DNA from: Paenibacillus kribbensis
Lineage (GTDB): Bacteria; Bacillota; Bacilli; Paenibacillales; Paenibacillaceae
DNA length: 64,000 nt
Assembly (NCBI RefSeq): GCF_002240415.1
Contig: NZ_CP020028.1
Coordinates: 3,187,501 to 3,251,500 of the forward strand
Direction: 5' to 3'
Shown here piece after piece: positions 1 through 7,590 of the stretch (positions are counted from its first letter, which is position 1; every line of letters starts with the position of its first letter). Position numbers and translations under genes: made by a program. Under the pieces are notes generated by a model. It made no database searches, was not told where the DNA came from, and saw only the letters and a list, made by a program, of their open reading frames with translations.

Positions 1-483
1 CCATACATGAGGGTCCAGCACATGATCGTGATCATGGCCTTCCTCTGCGTGTGCTTCGCCTTCTTCCTCCTCAGCAGTACCTTCCATCAGGTTTAGCCCT
101 TTACTCGCTTCAACTACAACACGCTTGTCATTGGCTGCGCTGCTCAAAGCCTGCTCTGCCCAGCCTTCGACGATACCGTTATAGACAAATACGTTAGCGT
201 CCTTGATCTGTGCCATATCCTTGGCGCTCGGTTCCCAGTCATGGGGTTCCGCACCAGCAGGAATCAGGGCCGTTACGTTCGCATGGTCTCCGGCAACCTG
301 TCTTGTAAATTCATACATCGGATAAAAAGTGGTGACCACGTTCAGCTTGTTACCACTTTGTGCCGTACCCGGCTCGGTTGGGGAAGCATTTGTAGCTGTA
401 TGATCAGATTGGGCTCCACAGCCGGACAAAATAAGTGCCAGTCCCGCAGACAAAACAAATGATTTTTTGAACCATGCATTCAT
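1..483 (-). CDS. znuA: Zinc ABC transporter substrate-binding lipoprotein ZnuA/AdcA, 3' end outside window
   Basis: Only the first 161 codons are in the window. The protein begins with a lipoprotein signal ending in a lipobox (LILSGC), then the start of a cluster A-I metal-binding fold (VVTTFYPMYEFTRQVAGD, then IPAGAEPHDWEPS). Close to the window edge is an acidic and His-rich loop (EEEEGEAHAEEGHDHDH) followed by DPHVW, a pattern typical of zinc-specific receptors. It should capture Zn(II) outside the membrane and hand it to ZnuB. The ATG at 483 is chosen over the one at 489 because AGGAG lies 8 nt upstream of it. It is the last gene of znuC-znuB-znuA, 41 bp after znuB. Confidence 0.9.
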   Translation of the reverse strand, partial: MNAWFKKSFVLSAGLALILSGCGAQSDHTATNASPTEPGTAQSGNKLNVVTTFYPMYEFTRQVAGDHANVTALIPAGAEPHDWEPSAKDMAQIKDANVFVYNGIVEGWAEQALSSAANDKRVVVEASKGLNLMEGTAEEEEGEAHAEEGHDHDHVLDPHVW

Positions 484-524
484 GTTCATAACTCCTTTAT
501 CCCTGTATATTTTAGTTACTATTT

Positions 525-1382
525 TTAATTGCTCTCACTGCGTGCCGTATTTTTCCGCCCGGAAGCCTGCTGCTTGCTCAGCTTGCGAACCAGCTTATGA
601 ATACCAACTCCCAAGATCAGGAATAATAACAGCACCATGGCAATGGTCCCTCCTGGGGGCGTGCTCAGCTCATACGAGGCAGTTAACCCCATAAATACGC
701 CGATCAAGGCAGTTACCATAGATATCCAGATGGCTGCCGCGAAGCTCGGTGCAATTCGTATGGCCAGCGCAGCAGGGAGCACGATTAGTGAGGAGACAAG
801 CAGCACACCGACAATCGGCATGGCGGCAGCTACAATCATCCCTGTCAAAATACTAAACGCAAATGAAATGGACTTGACGGGAAGACCATTGGTTTTCGCT
901 GTTTCTTCATCAAAGGTAATTTGGTACAAGGGGCGCCGGAAGACGAAAAAGAAGATGCCTCCGATCACAGCCACTACGATCATCAACATCAATTCTGTCT
1001 GATTGACCGCTACTACCGAACCGAACAAATAAGCGGAAAACCCTTTATTAATGCTCTGATTCAGATTCATTAAAATAACAGCCGTCGATAAACCGCCGAC
1101 CATAATAATAGCCACAGAGATCTCACTATACGTTTTATAGGACCTGCGGACATATTCAACGATAATCGCGCCGATCACAGCTACAATAAAACCGGTAATC
1201 GTTGGGTTCATGCCCAAATAGGCACCCGCTGCCACCCCTGCCAGCGATACATGCGAAAGCATGTCCGCCATCAGAGCCTGACGCCGCAGCATCAGGTACA
1301 CTCCAAGCACCGAGGCCAGCAGCGCAATTACCCCACCGGCACAAAATGCCCGCTGCATGAAGTCGTAGTGCAGCATTTCCAT
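525..1382 (-). CDS. znuB: Zinc ABC transporter membrane permease ZnuB
   Basis: A 285-residue protein made almost wholly of hydrophobic helices, matching the ABC-3 family of manganese/zinc permeases (opens LHYDFMQRAFCAGGVIALLASVLG, with the conserved LMLRRQALMADMLSHVSLAG coupling segment near residues 30-50). It forms the membrane channel for Zn(II) with ZnuC as motor and ZnuA as receptor. The ATG at 1382 has AGGAAG 7 nt upstream; a second in-frame ATG lies 6 nt later. Its 5' end overlaps the 3' end of znuC by 55 nt in another frame, so translation is probably coupled. The C-terminal tail is short, basic and serine-rich. Regulation should be through the Zur box before znuC. Confidence 0.92.
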   Translation of the reverse strand: MEMLHYDFMQRAFCAGGVIALLASVLGVYLMLRRQALMADMLSHVSLAGVAAGAYLGMNPTITGFIVAVIGAIIVEYVRRSYKTYSEISVAIIMVGGLSTAVILMNLNQSINKGFSAYLFGSVVAVNQTELMLMIVVAVIGGIFFFVFRRPLYQITFDEETAKTNGLPVKSISFAFSILTGMIVAAAMPIVGVLLVSSLIVLPAALAIRIAPSFAAAIWISMVTALIGVFMGLTASYELSTPPGGTIAMVLLLFLILGVGIHKLVRKLSKQQASGRKNTARSESN

Positions 1383-2035
1383 CCGCCATCTTCCTTCCTC
1401 TCAAGCTCAATAATACGATCCAAATAATGTTGCACTTCCGATAGTCCATGCGTGACCATGACCACCGTTCTTCCATATTCCTTGACCTGCTGATTCATCA
1501 AGTCATAGAAATGATGGCGGCTTTCCTGATCCATACCTGTTGTAGGCTCATCCAAAATAAGCAAATCCGATTCCTGGGCGAGCGCGCGTGCAACACAAAT
1601 GCGCTGCTTCTGTCCACCGGACAATTCGCCAATCTTACGATGGCGCAAATCCCACATCCCTACCTGACGAAGCGCCTGCTCTGTCAAGGCATGATCCTCA
1701 GGCCGCATACGGCGCAGCCAGGAGCCATGCGTGTATCTTCCTGAACGGACAAATTCCAGAATCGTGCTTGGAAAACCACCATTGAAGGCAGCGATTTGTT
1801 GCGATACAAATCCAACAACGAGCTTCTTGCCTTCACCTGTGCGGTCAGACATAAACACCTTGCCCTGCCAAGGCTGAAGCAAACCCAGCAACAGCTTAAG
1901 CATGGTTGATTTGGAAGCACCATTCGGTCCGGTAATTGCCACAAATTCTCCGGAAAAAATTTCAACATTGGCATCCACCAAGTTAGGAACATCTCCGTAG
2001 CCAAAAGTGACTTGTTCCAATGAGGCCAATAACAT
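1328..2035 (-). CDS. znuC: Zinc ABC transporter ATPase ZnuC
   Basis: A 235-residue ABC ATPase powering zinc import. Visible motifs: a Walker A variant GPNGASKST (residues about 36-44), signature LSGGQ, Walker B LLILDEPTTG and a switch His (VTHG). The usual G before the Walker A lysine is Ser. I recall A or S here in some Gram-positive zinc ATPases (AdcC-like), so this need not mean loss of activity. The ATG at 2035 is preceded by GGGAG 9 nt away; the reading frame is open 18 codons further, but that extension has no ribosome site. It is the first gene of znuCBA, about 97 bp downstream of a Zur box. The last ~18 codons overlap znuB. Confidence 0.9.
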   Translation of the reverse strand: MLLASLEQVTFGYGDVPNLVDANVEIFSGEFVAITGPNGASKSTMLKLLLGLLQPWQGKVFMSDRTGEGKKLVVGFVSQQIAAFNGGFPSTILEFVRSGRYTHGSWLRRMRPEDHALTEQALRQVGMWDLRHRKIGELSGGQKQRICVARALAQESDLLILDEPTTGMDQESRHHFYDLMNQQVKEYGRTVVMVTHGLSEVQHYLDRIIELERKEDGGWKCCTTTSCSGHFVPVG

Positions 2036-2131
2036 GACGCAAATCTCCCTTTCCTTTAAAAAGCCTGGAGCCACCCAAGCAATCATCATTGCGCAGATTC
2101 TCCAGGTCGTTTATGATCATTAAACCATCTA

Positions 2132-2146
2132 CCGTAATTATTACGA
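2132..2146 (-). promoter_or_regulatory. Zur box upstream of znuCBA
   Basis: The 15-mer CCGTAATTATTACGA matches the Bacillus Zur operator (TCGTAAT-N-ATTACGA) at 14 of 15 positions and is an almost perfect 7-1-7 palindrome. It lies between the FecCD-type receptor gene and znuC, 97 bp upstream of the znuC start, so zinc-replete Zur would block transcription of znuCBA. Confidence 0.88.
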
Positions 2147-2251
2147 TTTGGTATTAAAAAAAGAAGCGCTCGATAAACGTAACCTTTACGCATTAGCAAG
2201 TTTAACAGTTTGGGCAAGGTTCGTCAATGCTTTGACAACTCTTTTGTTTGT

Positions 2252-3274
2252 TTACTTCACTTTGTCCGGGTACAGACCTGCAGCCAAGGTTCTCAATGCA
2301 ATCGGTGCGCGTATGCCTTCAGCCGCTGCAGACAGGGGCAGTACTATAAAACGTTTGTTTTTGATCGCTTCCACACCTGCCAGTGCAGGCTTGCTCAGAA
2401 GCAGCTTCTCCTTATCCTCCAGTGAAGTGTCTCCGTAGTCCAGAATGACAATGACGTCAGGGTTGCGGCTCACAACCTCTTCCCAGCTTACCTCTGCAAA
2501 ACTTTTGTTGACATCACCAAAAATATTTTTCGCCTTTACGCTTTTAATCAATGAAGTCAGATAATTATTGGCAGCCGTAAAAGGCTTATCTTCGCCGCTG
2601 TCATAGACAAACACCTTCGGTGCCTTCTCTACAGTACCAATTTGAGTCTGAATGGACTGCACTTGTTTACGAATGTCACCTACCAGCTTGTCTGCCCGGT
2701 CCTCAACCCGGAAAATGCGTCCAATATTTAGTATATCCAGATATACATCTTCTAACGTTGGGCCCGGCTTATTGGATGATTCCTGTACATAGGTCGCCAC
2801 TCCCTGCTCGGCAAGCTCCTCACGGGAACCAAGATTTTTATCATTAAAGGCGCTCTTCCAGCCCGCATAGGCAAAATCCGGCGCAGCAGCCATAAATACC
2901 TCTTTAGACGGATACTGCTTGGCCAGTACCGGGATTTTCTCATATTGAGCCTTATATTCCGGCAAAATCTGATCATCCAAATACGCAGTTCCTACCATAG
3001 AGGACTCCAGTCCAAGGGCCAGCATCACCTCTGTTGCGTGCTGGTTTAGTGTAACTGCACGTTTGGGGGCTTCGGGAAATATCATCTTGACCCCCATATT
3101 CTCGAGTTCTACCGACGCCTTACTGTTCTCCGATTGCAATGAGGCAGGCTGCTGTCCGTTTGTAACTGAATCGGTTGTTTGAGCTGTGTTTCCTGATCCA
3201 CAAGCAGATAGCAGCAGTACCGCCGCCAAAGCAAGCATCGTCAAGGATATTGCGCGCTTGCTATATTTTTTCAT
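2252..3274 (-). CDS. FecB/BtuF-type ABC transporter substrate-binding lipoprotein (candidate zinc or metal-chelate receptor)
   Basis: A 340-residue lipoprotein: signal peptide with lipobox LLLSAC (Cys about residue 25), a low-complexity Ser/Thr/Gln linker, then a periplasmic-binding domain of the FecB/BtuF (cluster A-II) type (RAVTLNQHATEVMLALGLESSMVGTA; later NPDVIVILDYGD and NKRFIVLPLS). The family binds ferric siderophores, haem, cobalamin or other metal chelates. The ATG at 3274 has GAGGGGA 8 nt upstream; seven upstream codons in frame are ignored. It is the last gene of an operon cobW-permease-ATPase-receptor that starts at a Zur-like box, so I infer a substrate tied to zinc shortage; iron siderophores or cobalamin remain possible. 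Downstream, 200 bp separate it from znuC. Confidence 0.8.
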   Translation of the reverse strand: MKKYSKRAISLTMLALAAVLLLSACGSGNTAQTTDSVTNGQQPASLQSENSKASVELENMGVKMIFPEAPKRAVTLNQHATEVMLALGLESSMVGTAYLDDQILPEYKAQYEKIPVLAKQYPSKEVFMAAAPDFAYAGWKSAFNDKNLGSREELAEQGVATYVQESSNKPGPTLEDVYLDILNIGRIFRVEDRADKLVGDIRKQVQSIQTQIGTVEKAPKVFVYDSGEDKPFTAANNYLTSLIKSVKAKNIFGDVNKSFAEVSWEEVVSRNPDVIVILDYGDTSLEDKEKLLLSKPALAGVEAIKNKRFIVLPLSAAAEGIRAPIALRTLAAGLYPDKVK

Positions 3275-3328
3275 ATGTACCGTCCCCTCTTTCATTTGCA
3301 GTTTATCTTACCTCATCGTATCGCCTTT

Positions 3329-4129
3329 TCAGTTAGCGTCATGGATGGCCTCCTCTCGCCTGAGAGAATCCGGTAAAAAGGTAATATTCGGCTTCCCGGT
3401 TTTCGGATGGATACAGACTTCCGTCTCCACTCCGAAGACACTGCGCAGCAGGTTCGGCTGAAGTATATCCTCTGTGATACCGGAAGCAACCACCTTGCCC
3501 TCTTGTAATACATACATTCGGTCACAATACAAAGCCGCCAAATTCAAATCATGCAACGCGGCGAGCGTAGTTACCTGAAGCGCTTTGACCAAATCAAGAA
3601 TTTGCAGCTGATACCGGATATCCAGATGATTCGTCGGCTCATCCAGCATGAGAAAATTCGCCTGTCCGGCCAGCGCTCTGGCAATCAGCACCCGTTGTTT
3701 TTCACCACCGGACAAGGTAGCAAAGCTCTGCTCGGCCTGAGTGTCCATACCTACCCGCTTCAATGCCTGTTCTACCAATTCATAATCGACAGCGGTATCC
3801 GCCTCCAGCAGCTTTTTATGTGGATGGCGGCCCATCAAGACGATGTCCCGTACTGAAAAATCAAACGTCTGAGGTGCATCCTGACTCACCACCGCCATTT
3901 GCCGGGCCGTTTCCTTGTACTTCATCCTCAGCATATCCCGGCCATCCAGTGTGATCCATCCGTTGTCAGGCTTTAGCACACGGTACATATTTTTGAGCAG
4001 CGTCGATTTGCCGCTGCCGTTCGGACCGATCAGACCGACCAGCTCTCCCTTTTGGACCTGAAGACAGATGTCATCGATCAACTGCTTATCGTGAATACTG
4101 AAGGTCACGTGCTTAACTTCTACATTCAT
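3329..4129 (-). CDS. FecE/BtuD-type ABC transporter ATPase
   Basis: A 266-residue ATPase of the siderophore/cobalamin importer family: Walker A GPNGSGKSTLLKNMYRVLKP (near residues 36-44), signature LSGGEKQRV, Walker B FLMLDEPTNHLD and the switch region LAALHDLNLAALYCDR typical of FecE/BtuD. It powers the permease encoded just upstream, with which it overlaps by 4 nt (ATGA), so translation is coupled. GGAGG lies 6 nt before the ATG. The receptor gene follows after 54 bp. The C-terminal part carries the usual regulatory segment (VVASGITEDILQPNLLRSVFGVETEVC). Confidence 0.9.
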   Translation of the reverse strand: MNVEVKHVTFSIHDKQLIDDICLQVQKGELVGLIGPNGSGKSTLLKNMYRVLKPDNGWITLDGRDMLRMKYKETARQMAVVSQDAPQTFDFSVRDIVLMGRHPHKKLLEADTAVDYELVEQALKRVGMDTQAEQSFATLSGGEKQRVLIARALAGQANFLMLDEPTNHLDIRYQLQILDLVKALQVTTLAALHDLNLAALYCDRMYVLQEGKVVASGITEDILQPNLLRSVFGVETEVCIHPKTGKPNITFLPDSLRREEAIHDAN

Positions 4130-5238
4130 TTTTCGCCTCCAAATGAATAGGAACTACGCCGCAGCAGCCACACAAAAAAGGGTCCTCCGCAAACGGCTGT
4201 CACAATGCCGATCGGCAGCTCTTGCGGAGCCAGCACGAGCCGAGCACATACGTCTGCCCATACCACAAAGATCGCTCCCGCCAACAGACTGACGGGCAAA
4301 ACACGTCGATGATCCGATCCCACCATCAGCCTGACGATATGCGGAATCATCAGCCCTACGAAGCCAATGGAGCCACTAACCGCTACAACCGCTCCGGTTA
4401 GAAGCGAGGCGACAATAACGAGAAGCACGCGAAACGTCTGTACGTTCACACCGAGCGTCACTGCTGCCTCTTCGCCTGTCAGCAAAGCATTCAGTGAGCG
4501 GTATTGAGTCAGCAGAACTATCGTTCCGGCAGCTATAATGAGGGTCGGAATAAGAAGCGTATCCCACTGCGCACCTGCCAGACTGCCCATCATCCAATAC
4601 ATCGCATCACGGATACCCTTTTCATTGGGAGCCATCGTAACGATAAAGCTGGTCACAGCCGACAGCATCATGGACACCGCTACGCCTGCCAGCAGTAATC
4701 GCGTCGTCGATATCCGTCCGGCCACACGGGCTAATCCGAACACCATAAGCATCGCTGCAAGCGAACCTAAAAAAGCAGACAAAGGCAGCGCAAACCGTCC
4801 AAGGATACCAAAGGCTCCAAACACAATAACCAGCGTCGCTGTAACAGAAGCCCCGGACGAGACTCCTAAAATATAGGGGTCTGCCAACGAATTGCGAATT
4901 AATGCCTGAATAGCCGCCCCTGTAACAGCTAACCCTCCCCCTACGATAACGCCCAGCAGCACGCGTGGAAAGCGGATTTCCCAGACGATATATTCCTCAG
5001 GCCTGGTCCATGTCACAGGTAACCACTGGTCCAGCCAGGGAAGATGCGACAGTGCAATTCGCCATACCGTTCCTGGCGCGACAGCCACAGGACCGAGCAT
5101 GACTGCAACTGTGACCGACAGCACCAGCCCGGCAGCCAGTAGCAGCAGAATGGTGGTAAATCCCAAAGCAGATTTTCCAGCTATATGGGTGCGAGAATTA
5201 TGTTTTGATGGATAAACGCTACTCGTTCCCGATGTCAT
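4126..5238 (-). CDS. FecCD/BtuC-family ABC transporter permease
   Basis: A 370-residue membrane protein of the FecCD family, with about ten hydrophobic helices after an unusually polar N-terminal tail of ~20 residues. Family marks include RFPRVLLGVIVGGGLAVTGAAIQ, NSLADPYILGVSSGAS, SLNALLTGEEAAVTLGVNV and GFVGLMIPHIVRLMVG. It forms the channel for the chelate delivered by the neighbouring receptor. The start ATG overlaps the stop of the upstream cobW gene (ATGA), and its own stop overlaps the ATPase start, so all three are one coupled transcript. No second permease gene is present, so the channel is probably a homodimer as in BtuC. Confidence 0.92.
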   Translation of the reverse strand: MTSGTSSVYPSKHNSRTHIAGKSALGFTTILLLLAAGLVLSVTVAVMLGPVAVAPGTVWRIALSHLPWLDQWLPVTWTRPEEYIVWEIRFPRVLLGVIVGGGLAVTGAAIQALIRNSLADPYILGVSSGASVTATLVIVFGAFGILGRFALPLSAFLGSLAAMLMVFGLARVAGRISTTRLLLAGVAVSMMLSAVTSFIVTMAPNEKGIRDAMYWMMGSLAGAQWDTLLIPTLIIAAGTIVLLTQYRSLNALLTGEEAAVTLGVNVQTFRVLLVIVASLLTGAVVAVSGSIGFVGLMIPHIVRLMVGSDHRRVLPVSLLAGAIFVVWADVCARLVLAPQELPIGIVTAVCGGPFFVWLLRRSSYSFGGEK

Positions 5239-6317
5239 AACCCAGTCAATGGCTTTCGGGCCAATTCCAGCGTTCTCAACCGTTCTTCAATCTCGGAAGC
5301 CGAGAAATTTTCACCCATAAGGACCGCAACATCGTTCACCGGCTTTTGCGGGCGAATCGGAATGATTTCCAGCTCCCGATAAGCAAACTGGAACATCATC
5401 TGACCCTCTGTTTCGAGAAAACGTACAATTCCTTTGGCGCGGTAAATTTCAGCAGGCAAGCTGCGGAACAGCTGTTCAAACCTGGAACGCGGCACAGATT
5501 GCCCGAAGAAATGCGTGTGAACGACAACATGGTCGTAGGAATGAACATGCCCCCCGTGTCCGTGATCATGATTGTGGTGGTGATCATGATGGTCATGGTC
5601 TGCAGGGTGATGGTCTGCAGGATCATCATGATCGTGCAGATGATTTTCCGAATGATGATCATTCCCGTTATCGGCTATGGGCTCTTTTGAACGCGAGACA
5701 TCCATGCGATCCTCTCCTTGAATGGAGAAAAAAGCATTCGTGTCCACGTCGCTCCGTTGCGTAGTTACAGTCAGCGCATAGGGATTTAATTCCTTGACGA
5801 GGGCTTGTACTTTCTGCAACTCACCCGCGGCCAGTAAATCGGTCTTGTTGATAATCAGCTTGGAAGCACAGCGAAGCTGATCCTGCATCAAACGAAGCGA
5901 CTTGCTTCTCTCGTTACCCGAGGCATAATCCAAAAATTGACGCGCGTCCATCACCGTAATAACGGATTGTAAAACCATAGCGGAATACATAGAAGCATCT
6001 GTCACGGCATCTACAATTTCCATCGGATTGGCTACTCCGGTACATTCGACGATAATCACGTCCGGCTTATATTCCTCGGCAAGATTCATCAATTCAACAC
6101 CCAGGTCCCCGCGAATGGTGCAGCATATACAACCACTGAGCATTTCCTTCATGGGAGCTTGACCGTTCACCACACTGCCGTCCAGATTCACATCGCCCAA
6201 CTCATTCATCAAAATAGCTGGCTTTAGGCCCTGCTCTTTATAATAAGCCAGTGCATGCTGAAGAAGAGTTGTTTTACCGCTGCCCAAAAACCCGGATAAA
6301 ACAACAATCGGTATCAT
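5235..6317 (-). CDS. COG0523 (CobW/ZNG1-type) GTPase with His-rich metal-binding region
   Basis: A 360-residue G3E GTPase. The P-loop GFLGSGKTT is at residues 9-17, the metal-binding CICC motif (SGCICC) at 63-66, ECTGVANP is the Walker B region and NKTD the base-recognition motif. Residues of about 205-255 form a very His/Asp-rich stretch, then a CobW C-terminal domain follows. COG0523 proteins act as metallochaperones or metal insertases; Zur-controlled members (for example Bacillus YciC/ZagA) deliver zinc under starvation. AAGGAGG lies 5 nt before the ATG at 6317. It leads the operon with the FecCD-type importer and its promoter contains a Zur-like box. The precise client protein cannot be seen. 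Confidence 0.9.
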   Translation of the reverse strand: MIPIVVLSGFLGSGKTTLLQHALAYYKEQGLKPAILMNELGDVNLDGSVVNGQAPMKEMLSGCICCTIRGDLGVELMNLAEEYKPDVIIVECTGVANPMEIVDAVTDASMYSAMVLQSVITVMDARQFLDYASGNERSKSLRLMQDQLRCASKLIINKTDLLAAGELQKVQALVKELNPYALTVTTQRSDVDTNAFFSIQGEDRMDVSRSKEPIADNGNDHHSENHLHDHDDPADHHPADHDHHDHHHNHDHGHGGHVHSYDHVVVHTHFFGQSVPRSRFEQLFRSLPAEIYRAKGIVRFLETEGQMMFQFAYRELEIIPIRPQKPVNDVAVLMGENFSASEIEERLRTLELARKPLTGL

Positions 6318-6398
6318 ATGATCCTCCTTGTCTTTACAACATTTAATATGGATCGTACCGTAAAAGTTTCCTTCTTGCAATCATTTATCGAATTTTAA

Positions 6399-6413
6399 TC
6401 GTAATAATTACTA
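6399..6413. promoter_or_regulatory. Zur-like box in the divergent cobW / permease promoter region
   Basis: TCGTAATAATTACTA matches the Bacillus Zur consensus TCGTAAT-N-ATTACGA at 14 of 15 positions. It lies 82 bp upstream of cobW (minus strand) and 138 bp upstream of the permease (plus strand), so one operator could silence both divergent operons when zinc is plentiful. Confidence 0.82.
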
Positions 6414-6427
6414 TTAACAAACATAAA

Positions 6428-6455
6428 TATATATGACCCGTCATTGACTTGTCAA
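6428..6455 (-). promoter_or_regulatory. Sigma-A-like promoter for the cobW/FecCD operon
   Basis: On the minus strand a consensus -35 TTGACA (6455-6450) is followed after 16 bp by TATATA (6433-6428). The Zur-like box at 6413-6399 begins about 14 bp after this -10, the place expected for a repressor that blocks initiation or escape. Confidence 0.6.
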
Positions 6456-6550
6456 CATAGGAGGTGATCCACACACTCTTCTGCAGGCATGTTTGTCCTG
6501 CAACAGACATAGGATGTAGACAACTACCCTTATTTTCGAGGAGACGTGTA

Positions 6551-7552
6551 ATGAAAAACAGTACGCTGTTGAAGATGCTGCCTTTTATGATTCCATTCGT
6601 CTTTCTGATCCCCGTGCTTGTTACGCTCTCTCCCCGGTGGCTTCGCTCATTGGATATGAGTCAGATGCAGTCGTTAAAAACGGTATTTATGGGTATTTTC
6701 CTGGAAGCCATGCCGTTTCTCCTTATTGGCGTCCTGGTCTCCTCCCTTTTACAATGGCTTGTGCCGGAAGCATGGATACGTAAAATGGTGCCTGCGCATC
6801 CTGTTCCGGGTGTTCTGCTGGCCTCCTTGCTGGGGCTGCTGTTTCCTATTTGTGAATGCGGCATGATTCCTGTCGTTCGCCAATTGATGCTCAAGGGAAT
6901 GCCTGCCTATATGGGCATCACCTTTATTTTAAGCGGGCCGATCATCAATCCCGTCGTGCTGGCTGCAACGATGATGGCTTTCCCTTCCCATCCAGAGGTC
7001 ACGGCCGTTCGCATGGGGCTGGCCTTTGCCGTTTCCGCAATGATTGGGCTGATCGTATATACCTTTGTGCGTGTGCATCCGCTAAAACGGTCGTTGCTGT
7101 CTTTTAACCAGCAGAAGCAGAGCGGCCAGACTCATCAGCATCATCGCACCATGCGAGGCTTTTTTGTACATGCTGGCGATGAATTTTTGGACATGAGTAA
7201 ATATCTCATTATTGGCGCATTATTGACGGCCTGTATTCAGACATTCATCCCGCGCGATGAAATGCTTTCGTTAAGCGGTGGAACAATCGGCTCATATGTC
7301 TTTATGATGGGCTTTGCCTATGTACTGTCGCTGTGCTCAACCTCCGATGCCTTTGTCGCTACCGCTTTTTCGCATACCTTTACATTAGGTCCGCTGGCAG
7401 CCTTTCTCGTGCTCGGTCCGATGCTGGATTTCAAAGGTACACTTATGCTGCTAAGCACCTTTCGTACCAAATTTGTCGCCGTCCTGTGCCTGCTCATTAT
7501 TTCGCTTGTGCTGGCGGGTTCTATAGCTGCTGAATGGTTATTAGGAAAGTGA
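6551..7552 (+). CDS. Predicted permease of the YraQ/YcgR (DUF318) family
   Basis: A 333-residue protein with roughly eight to ten membrane helices, of the DUF318/ArsP-like predicted permease family (FLIGVLVSSLLQWLVPEAW; PICECGMIPVVRQLMLKGMP; SGPIINPVVLAATMMAFP; CSTSDAFVATAFS). The ICECG motif with a paired Cys and the CSTSDAF segment are family marks and could bind metal or thiols. GAGGAG lies 7 nt before the ATG at 6551; the frame is open 29 codons further but without a ribosome site in place. It overlaps a possible upstream start of the next gene and is followed by a TIGR03943 protein, the usual partner (B. subtilis YcgR-YcgQ arrangement). Its cargo is not known; the Zur-box context suggests zinc economy. 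Confidence 0.85.
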   Translation: MKNSTLLKMLPFMIPFVFLIPVLVTLSPRWLRSLDMSQMQSLKTVFMGIFLEAMPFLLIGVLVSSLLQWLVPEAWIRKMVPAHPVPGVLLASLLGLLFPICECGMIPVVRQLMLKGMPAYMGITFILSGPIINPVVLAATMMAFPSHPEVTAVRMGLAFAVSAMIGLIVYTFVRVHPLKRSLLSFNQQKQSGQTHQHHRTMRGFFVHAGDEFLDMSKYLIIGALLTACIQTFIPRDEMLSLSGGTIGSYVFMMGFAYVLSLCSTSDAFVATAFSHTFTLGPLAAFLVLGPMLDFKGTLMLLSTFRTKFVAVLCLLIISLVLAGSIAAEWLLGK

Positions 7553-7584
7553 AAATTAGGAAGGTGAGAATTAAGGAGGTGAAT
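7540..7584 (+). repeat. Three tandem 15-nt repeats carrying graded ribosome-binding sequences
   Basis: Three adjacent 15-nt units ATTAGGAAAGTGAAA, ATTAGGAAGGTGAGA and ATTAAGGAGGTGAAT span the stop codon of the permease gene (7550-7552). Only the last unit holds a full AAGGAGG, which serves the GTG at 7591. The unit length is five codons, so the repeats are also in frame with the downstream gene. Confidence 0.85.
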
Positions 7585-7590
7585 ACTGGT

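Noticed and set aside
5540..5660. Repeated CATGATC/ATGATGATC pattern that looks like a short tandem repeat
   Set aside because: It is the His/Asp codon run of the CobW metal-binding tract, under protein-level selection.
5346..5690. Met/Val/Ile-rich frames opposite the His-rich part of CobW
   Set aside because: Produced by the complement of His/Asp codon runs; not an independent membrane protein.
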